NCBI RefSeq assembly: GCF_002953715.1
Contig: NZ_CP025013.1
Span: forward strand, 124,001 to 188,000
Direction of reading: 5' to 3'
Source: Rhizobium leguminosarum
Lineage (GTDB): Bacteria; Pseudomonadota; Alphaproteobacteria; Rhizobiales; Rhizobiaceae
Length of the DNA stretch: 64,000 nt
Positions 52,019 to 59,603 of the stretch are shown piece after piece (positions within the stretch are counted from its first letter, which is position 1; each line of letters opens with the position of its first letter). Under the pieces are notes generated by a model. The model was not told the origin of the DNA. It ran no database searches and saw only the letters and a program-made list of their open reading frames with translations. The position numbers were made by a program, and so were the translations under genes.

Positions 52019-52380
52019 GGCGCGACCTCACAAGCAAATAGGAGCGGCTGCGAGTTCGAGCTCAATCAATCTCGATCCTATTTGCGATCAACCGGTGTCG
52101 GTCGGCGCGTGGACCAATCAGCCCTGCTGAACGACTCCCCCTCAGATGAGCAACGGATGCGAAAAACGGTACAGTCTGTCCGACTCACCTTCGACGCTGT
52201 GAGTGTGAAGTCGCGTGTGTGGAGCGTCAAGCAGCAACCCCGGTGGATGGCGCTCGTCCCCTAGTATTCCCGTGGCGGCTTTGCAATGTCGGCAGCAACG
52301 TCGAGCGTTTCAAAAGAACGAACGCACGGGTTAATCTGCGAGCAGACGGCAGCCTGTGACAATGCTTTGAAGCAATTGTG
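52019..52380. other. 362-bp intergenic region holding a fragment of the protease gene
   Basis: No gene is recognised. Positions 52273-52303 match 59968-59998 exactly (31 bp), a piece of the tail-specific protease coding sequence. The rest contains short open frames without family features. It is bounded by the stop of the RraA-2 gene and the start of the membrane-anchored protein. Confidence 0.6.
52273..52303 (-). repeat. 31-bp copy of the tail-specific protease gene
   Basis: The sequence is identical to 59968-59998 and differs at both flanking bases. On the minus strand both copies read TLLPTLQSRH in one frame. The intergenic copy is in the same orientation. It is too long to expect by chance in a 64-kb window, and looks like a relic of a duplication or recombination event. 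Confidence 0.7.
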
Positions 52381-53103
52381 TCATGCCGTCATATGACGCG
52401 CTTGGCGCCAGGCCTCATAACGCTCCAGGGTCTCCTGGTTTGGCGGGTATACGCCCAAGGTCGACTTGCCTGATTCGATTTCCAGCTTGAGAAACTCTTC
52501 CTGCTCCTCCATCGCGACGGCTTCTTCGGCAATGTCATCGACATATTCCCGCGGAATAACGATCACCGCTTCGCTGTCGCCGAAGATGATGTCATCGGGG
52601 TAAACGGCAACGCCGCCGCAGGCGATTGGCTGGTTCATGTCCGAGGCATGGTGGGCAACCAGGTTCGCCGGCGCTGCAGGTCCCAGGCAGTAGGTCGGGA
52701 GGCCCAACTGCGCGATATCGGCCGTATCGCGGACGCCGCCGTCGAGCACGAGACCGGCGGCACCACGATAGACGAGGCGACGGGCGAGCATGGCGCCGAT
52801 GCCGGCGACTTCCGCCAAGGAGCGGCAATCGAAGACGAGAACATGGCCGTCGGGGATCGTATCGATCGCCTTGCGCTGCTGATTGGATGGATCCGAACTG
52901 TAAGTCGAACCGTCGATATCCTCCCGGGCGGGAATGTAACGTACGGTGACGGCTGGGCCGATCATCGGCTTGCCGGCGCTCGCCAGCGGCCGGACGCCGC
53001 GAACCGCGGTGTTCTTGAGGCCGCGCTTCAGCAACAGAGTGCTGAGACTTGCAGAATTCGTCCGCAAAAGTTTTGCGTAAACTGATGGGTCCAAAGCCGT
53101 CAT
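52381..53103 (-). CDS. RraA-family protein (aldolase/decarboxylase-like), copy 2
   Basis: A 240-residue RraA-fold protein with the GGVRD motif near residue 125 and the later FGDSEAVIVIP strand intact. It shares many blocks with copy 1 (VRPL..KPMIGPA, RYIPAREDIDG) but is clearly distinct. The start at 53103 has GGAGGATC upstream. It is 70 bp downstream of the IclR gene on the same strand, and both diverge from the family-5 ABC operon. A pyruvate-aldolase-like or decarboxylase role is more likely than RNase E control, by the context and the intact motif. Confidence 0.8.
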   Translation of the reverse strand: MTALDPSVYAKLLRTNSASLSTLLLKRGLKNTAVRGVRPLASAGKPMIGPAVTVRYIPAREDIDGSTYSSDPSNQQRKAIDTIPDGHVLVFDCRSLAEVAGIGAMLARRLVYRGAAGLVLDGGVRDTADIAQLGLPTYCLGPAAPANLVAHHASDMNQPIACGGVAVYPDDIIFGDSEAVIVIPREYVDDIAEEAVAMEEQEEFLKLEIESGKSTLGVYPPNQETLERYEAWRQARHMTA

Positions 53104-53173
53104 GAGATCCTCCATTGTCCGGTGGAAGCTCTAGCACAGGGAACAGATAGTTCAATAAAGAATTTTATGTTTC

Positions 53174-53959
53174 TTATTTGGATAAAGGCCGCTTGCCGTT
53201 GATCGCCTTTGTCAAGATGGCGGCGCCCTCCACAACCTCGCGCTTGATTGCGCGCGCCCTGTCCGGCGTCGCTTCACCAATAAACGGGACGCTGATCGTC
53301 GCGACGAGTCGACCTTCGGAATCGAAGACGGGCGCGGCAAAGGCCCGGAGGCCAAGGTTGGATTCCTGATTGTCCTCGGCACATCCATTGCGCCGAATTT
53401 CAACAAGTGCTTCCTTCAGCGCCTCCGGATCGGTAATCGTGTATGGCGTCTTCGACTCCAGTCCGCCGCTGCAATAGGCCTCGATGTCACCGTAGTCCGA
53501 ATAGGCAAGGGCGAGCTTACCGGCCGCGCCGACATGTTTACGCGACCGGCTGCCGACCTTGATGAAAAGCGAATAATCGCCGGGACTGGAGGCCGCAAAT
53601 ATCGTCATCATCTCGTTGCCTTCGGGGGCGGCCAGCCTGAAGGATTCGAAAATGCGGTCAGCCGCTGCCGTCAGGATCGGCCTTGCCGCCTCGATCACCG
53701 TTGCCCTGTCTGCGCCGGGCGAGATGCGCCGCGCAAGCTCGACGAATTTTGGCCCCAATTCGTAGGACGCTCCACCATTCACTCGCGCCACGAGCCCGTG
53801 CGCGGCCAATGAATTGAGGATCCGATAGACGGTCGAACGCGGAACTCCAAGCTGATCAACCAGCGCGGCCAAGGAAATTCCCGTCTTCGCATCGGCGACT
53901 GCCTCGAGCAGGTGGGCGGTCTTTTCGACGACGGGTGATCCATGCTTTGGTTCAATCAT
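53174..53959 (-). CDS. IclR-family transcriptional regulator
   Basis: A 261-residue regulator. The winged helix reads LLEAVADAKTGISLAALVDQLGVPRSTVYRILNSL at about 15-50 (shown as pattern: ISLAALVDQLG then RSTVYRIL). The C-terminal effector domain (about 90-255) contains HVGAAGKLALAY and the GLRAFAAPVFDSEGRLVATI segment typical of IclR. I prefer ATG 53959; an upstream extension has no ribosome site. It probably controls the divergent importer operon and the RraA gene beyond it. Palindromes at 53974 and 54030 are candidate sites. Confidence 0.9.
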   Translation of the reverse strand: MIEPKHGSPVVEKTAHLLEAVADAKTGISLAALVDQLGVPRSTVYRILNSLAAHGLVARVNGGASYELGPKFVELARRISPGADRATVIEAARPILTAAADRIFESFRLAAPEGNEMMTIFAASSPGDYSLFIKVGSRSRKHVGAAGKLALAYSDYGDIEAYCSGGLESKTPYTITDPEALKEALVEIRRNGCAEDNQESNLGLRAFAAPVFDSEGRLVATISVPFIGEATPDRARAIKREVVEGAAILTKAINGKRPLSK

Positions 53960-53973
53960 GAACTTTGAATTCC

Positions 53974-53991
53974 ATATTAGAATTATAATAT
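53974..53991. promoter_or_regulatory. A/T-rich palindrome in the iclR/importer promoter region
   Basis: ATATTA (53974-53979) and TAATAT (53986-53991) are exact inverted arms around a GAATTA spacer. It lies 15 bp upstream of the IclR start. It may be the autoregulatory operator. Confidence 0.45.
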
Positions 53992-54029
53992 TGACTTCGC
54001 CGGACTGAGCGAGCATGCTCAATGGTGTG

Positions 54030-54047
54030 AGTGTCACATTTGACACT
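54030..54047. promoter_or_regulatory. 7-bp inverted repeat, candidate operator
   Basis: AGTGTCA and TGACACT flank a CATT spacer in perfect symmetry. It sits 128 bp upstream of the binding-protein start and 71 bp upstream of the IclR start. It could be the activator or repressor site for the importer operon. Confidence 0.45.
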
Positions 54048-54174
54048 ACGCGCTTGCCGGAGGAAGTAAAGCCATTTGCATACCCGCCGAGGCGGTGCGC
54101 AACCGGATGGTTTTCACACAGACGGCACTGCGATGGACGGGATGCCGCTCGTTTGGATCTGGAGGAGGGATTTC

Positions 54175-55695
54175 ATGAAGAAGATGAAGGGAATTGGTGC
54201 GCTGGGCATCGGACTGGCATTTCTGCTGGCTCCGGGCAGCGCAATTCGCGCCGACGCTGCCTCGGATAAGCTGACGGTCGTGGTGACCGACGAACCGAAG
54301 TCGCTCGATCCCTGTGACACCGACCTTTCCGGCAATTCTCGCATTCTGCACAACAACATCACGGAAGCGCTCGTCAATCTGAGCCCGATCGACGGATCGG
54401 TCGTCCCGAGCCTTGCCACCGGCTGGCGGCAAGTGGACCAGCTGACCTGGGAATTCAAGCTCCGCGACGACGTCACCTTCCACGACGGCAAGGGCTTCGA
54501 TGCCAATGCAGTCGTTGCCGCTCTCAAGCGGGCACAGGATCCGGCACTGGCCTGCGAAGTCGGACTTGCGACGCTGAAGGGCGTCAAGTTCAATGCAGAA
54601 GCGGTGAACCCGACGACCCTCCTCATCAAAACGGATATCGTCGAGCCGATCCTGCCGAACAAGATGTCCGCCGTGGACATCGGTTCGCCGGCGACCCCGA
54701 ACGACGGCAAGTCGCGCTCCCCGGCCGGAACCGGACCTTACAAGTTTGCAGCGTGGACGCCCGGGCAATCGGTCAACCTCGTGGCCTATGACGGCTATTG
54801 GGGCGACAAGCCGGCGATCAAGAACGCGACCATCATCTGGCGCGCCGAATCCGCTGTTCGCGCGGCAATGGTCGCCACTGGTGAAGCGCAGATCGCATAT
54901 GAAATAGCGCCCCAGGACGGCACCACGGAACAGGATCATGCTTTCCCGAACGCCGAAACCTCCCTGCTGAGGATTGATGCAGAAATCCCGCCACTCAACG
55001 ACAAACGCGTCCGTGAAGCCCTTAATCTTGCGATCGACCGGGACGGCCTTGTCGGCACCATCTTCCACCAGGATGCCCAAAAGGCGATGCAGGCGGTGCC
55101 GCCGTCCGTCTTCGGCTTCAATCCCGATATTCCCATCTGGACCTATGATCCCGAAAAAGCGAAATCCCTGCTCGCCGCGGCGAAAGCCGACGGCGTGCCG
55201 GTCGACAAGGAAATCGTGATCTACGGCCGCATCGGCATCTATCCCAATTCGTCCGAAAGCCTGGAAGCCATTCAGGCGATGCTCGCCGATGCCGGCTTCA
55301 ATGCCCGGCTCGAAATGCTTGAAACAAGCCCGTGGTTGAAGAAGCTTCTTAAGCCTTGGGACAAGGAACGTCAGCCGTCGATCCTCCAGACGCAGATCGA
55401 CAACACCGAAGGCGACGCCGTATTCACGCTGCCGAACCGTTTTACCACCGACGGCAACCAGTCGACCATCGCCGATGCCAAGCTCGACACATTGATTGCC
55501 GACGCGTCGAAGGCAACCGGCGACGAACGCAAGAAACTGTTCGAGGAGGCGTTCAGCTACATCGCCGTCGATGCGGTCAATATCGTCCCGCTGTTCCACA
55601 TGGTCACGATCGCCCGCGTCGCCGAGAACGTCGCCTATACGCCCGATGTGCAGGCCGGTAACGAGATCAAGCTTACATCGATCAGCTACCGCTGA
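54175..55695 (+). CDS. ABC transporter substrate-binding protein, family 5 (copy 2)
   Basis: A 506-residue periplasmic protein, the same length as the one at 4532-6052. The signal peptide is MKKMKGIGALGIGLAFLLAP with likely cleavage after ADA. The start at 54175 follows GGAGGAGG. Shared family-5 blocks are TWEFKLRDDVTFHDGKGF, RSPAGTGPYKFAAW and REALNLAIDRDGL. Despite the common length the two differ enough to bind different ligands. It is the first gene of a complete five-gene importer. Confidence 0.92.
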   Translation: MKKMKGIGALGIGLAFLLAPGSAIRADAASDKLTVVVTDEPKSLDPCDTDLSGNSRILHNNITEALVNLSPIDGSVVPSLATGWRQVDQLTWEFKLRDDVTFHDGKGFDANAVVAALKRAQDPALACEVGLATLKGVKFNAEAVNPTTLLIKTDIVEPILPNKMSAVDIGSPATPNDGKSRSPAGTGPYKFAAWTPGQSVNLVAYDGYWGDKPAIKNATIIWRAESAVRAAMVATGEAQIAYEIAPQDGTTEQDHAFPNAETSLLRIDAEIPPLNDKRVREALNLAIDRDGLVGTIFHQDAQKAMQAVPPSVFGFNPDIPIWTYDPEKAKSLLAAAKADGVPVDKEIVIYGRIGIYPNSSESLEAIQAMLADAGFNARLEMLETSPWLKKLLKPWDKERQPSILQTQIDNTEGDAVFTLPNRFTTDGNQSTIADAKLDTLIADASKATGDERKKLFEEAFSYIAVDAVNIVPLFHMVTIARVAENVAYTPDVQAGNEIKLTSISYR

Positions 55696-55735
55696 CGGCG
55701 CAGACTGGTTGCCGAACGTCCCTTGAGGAGAGCGG

Positions 55736-56656
55736 ATGTCCTTCACCTACTTCCTGAAACGCGCGGCCTTTGCGGCACTCGCACTTGCCGCACTGATGAC
55801 ATCTGCCTTCTTCCTGGTGCGGTTGACGGGCGATCCCGTCAATCTCTACCTGCCCGTCGATGCCTCGGATGCAGCCCGCGAAGCCATGCGTGTCCGTCTC
55901 GGCCTCGATCGCTCCCTCCCGTGGCAATTCCTCGATTGGGCCGGGGACATGCTGAGCCTCGATTTCGGCACGTCGCTTTGGCACAACCGCCCGGCCATGG
56001 ACGTTGTCCTGGAGGCGTTGCCGAATACGCTGGCGCTCGGTGCCATTGCCTTGACCCTGGCTTTCATCACTGCCGTCATCATCGGATCGATTGCGGCTGT
56101 GAACGCCGGAGGCTGGATCGACCGGGGTATCAACTTGCTGTCGCAGGCAGCGGCCAGCGTGCCGGATTTCTGGCTCGGGCTGATGGGCGTCCTGCTGTTT
56201 GCCGTCACCTTGCGCATTCTGCCGACATCGGGTTTCGGCGGTCCGATCTATTGGATCCTGCCGGTTGCCTGTCTTTTTGCCAGGCCATTCGGGACGCTGG
56301 TGCAAATCGTCCGCGGCTCGATGATCGAAGCACTGAACGCGACATTTGTCCGGACTGCGCGGGCCAAGGGCGCGCGCGGCGGCCGGGTCACCTTCGTGCA
56401 TGCACTGCGCAATGCCCTCCTGCCCGCGGTGACCGTGACCGGTGACCTCGCCGCCCAGTTCGCCGGTGGCGGTGGCGTCGTCGAGGTTGTTTTTGGGTTT
56501 CCCGGCATCGGCAAGCTACTGATCGACGGCATCCTGAAGCGCGACTTCGCGATCGTCCAGGCATCGATCTTCGCGGTCGCCGTCGTCATCTTCTTCATCA
56601 ATATCCTGGTCGACATGCTCTATGCCTCGATCGATCCGCGTGTGAGGGTTGAATGA
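55736..56656 (+). CDS. Dipeptide-type ABC transporter permease (DppB class)
   Basis: A 306-residue permease with the LTGDPVNLYLP periplasmic motif after helix 1. The EAA loop lies near residue 205 (FVRTARAKGARGGRVTFVHALRNALLP). It overlaps the DppC-class gene by 4 bp. It is closely related to the gene at 16920-17834, so the importers share ancestry. Confidence 0.93.
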   Translation: MSFTYFLKRAAFAALALAALMTSAFFLVRLTGDPVNLYLPVDASDAAREAMRVRLGLDRSLPWQFLDWAGDMLSLDFGTSLWHNRPAMDVVLEALPNTLALGAIALTLAFITAVIIGSIAAVNAGGWIDRGINLLSQAAASVPDFWLGLMGVLLFAVTLRILPTSGFGGPIYWILPVACLFARPFGTLVQIVRGSMIEALNATFVRTARAKGARGGRVTFVHALRNALLPAVTVTGDLAAQFAGGGGVVEVVFGFPGIGKLLIDGILKRDFAIVQASIFAVAVVIFFINILVDMLYASIDPRVRVE

Positions 56657-57570
56657 CCAGCACGTCCGCCGACGTCCTCCCCGCCCGCGAGCGCCGAAGC
56701 CGCCGCGTTCTGTGGTTCATGCGCGCGCTCGCGGGTGACCCGATGGCGGTCGCTGCGACGATCTGGCTGCTGATCGTCGTCCTTGCCATTCTTGCGGATG
56801 CATCGTCGCTGCTCGGCGAAAACCGCATTTCGCTGAAGGCGCGCAACCTGCCGCCCTTCGACTTCGGCCAGTCCTGGACGTTGTGGCTGGGCGCCGACGC
56901 CCTCGGGCGCCCGCTTCTCGTTCGCCTCATCCAGGCGGCATCCACGACGATCGGCATAGCGCTGGTGACCGTGCTGACGAGCCTGATCGGCGGAACGCTG
57001 CTCGGCGTAATCGCCGGTTACTTCGGTGGCATCATCGGCAACCTTGTCATGCGGGTGTGCGATATCATCCTGGGTTTCCCGACGCTGCTGGTGGCGCTCT
57101 TTGGCCTTTACCTGTTCGGCCCGAGCGTCGGCAACCTCGTGATCGTGCTCGCCGTTACCCGCATGCCTGCCTATATCCGCGTCGCAAGAGCCGAAACTCT
57201 CGAAGTCCGGGAGAGGCTTTTCGTTGATGCGGCGCGCGTCTTTGGCGGCGGGCCTGTCTGGATATTGCGCAATCACATTCTCCCGAGCGTCGCTCCCACG
57301 ATGCTGACACTCGCCTCTGTCAATCTCGCCATGGTCATGCTGTTCGAATCCGGGCTGAGCTATCTCGGCCTCGGCATCCAGCCGCCTGCAGTGAGCTGGG
57401 GTCTGATGGTGGCGCAGGGCCAGGGATATCTGTCATCCGCTTGGTGGCTGGGCTTTTTCCCCGGCATGGCGGTGATGCTCACCACCATGTCCTTCAATCT
57501 CCTCGCCAACTGGTTCCGGATCGTCAATGACCCGTCGCAGCACTGGCGTCTTGTCAGCCGGAGGCGCTGA
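56653..57570 (+). CDS. Dipeptide-type ABC transporter permease (DppC class)
   Basis: A 305-residue permease with the GADALGRPLLVRLI motif near residue 80 and an EAA loop near 195 (RLFVDAARVFGGGPVWILRN). It overlaps the DppD gene by 1 bp. It completes the membrane domain of the second importer and resembles 15990-16916. Confidence 0.93.
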   Translation: MTSTSADVLPARERRSRRVLWFMRALAGDPMAVAATIWLLIVVLAILADASSLLGENRISLKARNLPPFDFGQSWTLWLGADALGRPLLVRLIQAASTTIGIALVTVLTSLIGGTLLGVIAGYFGGIIGNLVMRVCDIILGFPTLLVALFGLYLFGPSVGNLVIVLAVTRMPAYIRVARAETLEVRERLFVDAARVFGGGPVWILRNHILPSVAPTMLTLASVNLAMVMLFESGLSYLGLGIQPPAVSWGLMVAQGQGYLSSAWWLGFFPGMAVMLTTMSFNLLANWFRIVNDPSQHWRLVSRRR

Positions 57571-58541
57571 TGGCTCTTCTCGAAGTTGAGGATTTGCAGG
57601 TCAGTTTCGATACGGCAGCCGGCCGCATCCTCGCGCTCAACGGCGTCTCCTTCTCGCTCGAGCGCGGAGAGGTGCTGGCGCTTCTCGGCGAAAGCGGCTC
57701 CGGCAAGTCGGTGACCGCATCGGCCATCATGGATCTCGTTCCCAATCCACCGGGCGAAATCAATAGAGGATCGATCCGTTTCGACGGTGTCGAGCTGTTG
57801 CAGCTCTCGCGGAACGAACGGCGCGATCTTTGCGGCGACCGCATCGCCCTGATCTTTCAGGATGCGCTCGCAGCGCTCAACCCGGTCTATTCCGTGGGTT
57901 GGCAGATCGCCGAAATGTTCCGCATCCACGGCCGCACTCCGGAAGGCGGTGTCGAAAAGGCCGTGATCGACCTCCTGACGGCTATCGGCATTCCTGATCC
58001 TGAAAGCCGTGCCAGGCAATATCCGCATGAGTTTTCGGGCGGTATGCGCCAACGCATCATGATCGCCATGGCCGTGGCACTGGAACCGGATGTCATCATC
58101 GCAGACGAGCCGACGACAGCGCTCGACGTCACGATCCAGGCGCAGGTGGTCGATCTTCTGGAGACTATCCGCAAACGCAGCGATGCCGGCATGATCTTCA
58201 TCACCCATGATCTCGGCGTCGTCGCCGAACTCGCCGATCGCGTCGCCGTCATGTATGCCGGCCGCGTCGTCGAGACCGCAAGCGTCTTCGAACTGTTCGA
58301 GGATGCCCGGCATCCTTACAGCGTTGGATTGCTTGCCTCGCAGCCGCGCATGGACACAGATGAAGACGAATTGGTGCCGATCCCCGGCTCCGCCCCCAAT
58401 CCTGTCGCCCTGCCTTCCGGCTGCGCATTCAGAACCCGCTGTCCACGCGCTGAAGCGCTCTGTGCCGAGTTCGTCCCCCATCTCGAAACCGTTGGGCTGG
58501 GCCGCCAGGCCGCCTGCCACTTCCCGGTATCTCCAGTATGA
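57570..58541 (+). CDS. Dipeptide-type ABC transporter ATPase (DppD class)
   Basis: A 323-residue ATPase with Walker A GESGSGKSVTAS near residue 38, signature FSGGMRQRIMIAMA and Walker B DVIIADEPTTALD. The C-terminal oligopeptide motif ends in a Cys-containing CAFRTRCPRAEALC segment, which in this family can carry an Fe-S cluster. It overlaps DppF by 4 bp. Confidence 0.93.
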   Translation: MALLEVEDLQVSFDTAAGRILALNGVSFSLERGEVLALLGESGSGKSVTASAIMDLVPNPPGEINRGSIRFDGVELLQLSRNERRDLCGDRIALIFQDALAALNPVYSVGWQIAEMFRIHGRTPEGGVEKAVIDLLTAIGIPDPESRARQYPHEFSGGMRQRIMIAMAVALEPDVIIADEPTTALDVTIQAQVVDLLETIRKRSDAGMIFITHDLGVVAELADRVAVMYAGRVVETASVFELFEDARHPYSVGLLASQPRMDTDEDELVPIPGSAPNPVALPSGCAFRTRCPRAEALCAEFVPHLETVGLGRQAACHFPVSPV

Positions 58542-59539
58542 TCGAACCTCTGCTCAAGGTCCAAAACCTCTCCCGGCACTTCGGCAGCGCCTCGGCGCCG
58601 GTGCGTGCCGTCGATGATGTCAGCTTCGAGATTGCCAATGGAGAGACGCTCGGCCTCGTCGGAGAAAGCGGTTGCGGCAAAACCTCGCTGGTTCGGACGC
58701 TCTTGAAGCTTGGGCCGGCGACAAGCGGCAGCGCTTTGCTTGACGGTGTGGACATTACGACAGCCAGTGGCCGGCGGCTGCATGAATTGCGCCGCAAGAT
58801 GCAAGTCGTTTTTCAGGACCCCTACCAGTCGCTCAATCCCCGCATGCGGGTCGACCGGCTAATTTCCGAACCGTGGGCATTGCACCCGGGGGTCGTGCCT
58901 AAGAGCAACTGGCGTGAAGAGACGGTCAAGCTGCTCGAATCCGTGGGGCTGCGCGCCGAGCATGCGGACCGTTATCCCTCGGAATTTTCAGGCGGCCAGC
59001 GGCAGCGCCTTGGCATTGCCCGTGCTCTCGCCCTCAATCCGACACTTCTTGTCTGCGACGAGCCTGTCTCGGCCCTCGACGTCTCGGTCCAGGCGCAAGT
59101 GATCAACCTGCTCGCCGGACTGAGGCGCGAGCGCAATCTGGCGATGCTGTTCGTCGCGCATGATCTCGCCGTTGTGCGGCATGTCTCGGACCGTGTCATG
59201 GTCATGTATCTCGGCAGGATCATCGAAACGGGACCAAAGCAATCGATCTTCGGCGCGGCGGCCCATCCCTACACGCAGGCCCTGATGTCGGCGGTCCCGA
59301 CACCGGATCCGAGGCGTCGCGCGCAGCGCAAGCGCATCGTTCTGCAGGGCGATCTGCCGAGCCCCGCAAATCCGCCCAGCGGATGCCGTTTTCGAACGCG
59401 TTGCTGGAAAGCAACCTCGATCTGCGCAGAACAGGAGCCGGCCCTAATCGCGCGAACGGAAGCCCCTGGTCTTCTGACCGCCTGTCATCACGCCGGTCCA
59501 GAAATCGCCAACGAGATCCCTCGCCTTGAGGAAACCTGA
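58538..59539 (+). CDS. Dipeptide-type ABC transporter ATPase (DppF class)
   Basis: A 333-residue ATPase with Walker A GESGCGKTSLVRT near residue 44, signature FSGGQRQRLGIARA and Walker B TLLVCDEPVSALD. The C-terminus holds GCRFRTRCWKATSIC. It is the last gene of the importer operon, convergent with the protease gene at 59604. Confidence 0.93.
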   Translation: MIEPLLKVQNLSRHFGSASAPVRAVDDVSFEIANGETLGLVGESGCGKTSLVRTLLKLGPATSGSALLDGVDITTASGRRLHELRRKMQVVFQDPYQSLNPRMRVDRLISEPWALHPGVVPKSNWREETVKLLESVGLRAEHADRYPSEFSGGQRQRLGIARALALNPTLLVCDEPVSALDVSVQAQVINLLAGLRRERNLAMLFVAHDLAVVRHVSDRVMVMYLGRIIETGPKQSIFGAAAHPYTQALMSAVPTPDPRRRAQRKRIVLQGDLPSPANPPSGCRFRTRCWKATSICAEQEPALIARTEAPGLLTACHHAGPEIANEIPRLEET

Positions 59540-59603
59540 ACCCAGGTCCACTATGGCGAGGTGATCGCAAAGCTGCGCATGCCGTTGCGCAGGTCGGGTA
59601 TAA

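Noticed and set aside
54046..55746. Minus-strand frame of 566 codons opposite the family-5 binding protein
   Set aside because: Shadow of the binding-protein gene, which has a signal peptide and a strong ribosome site.
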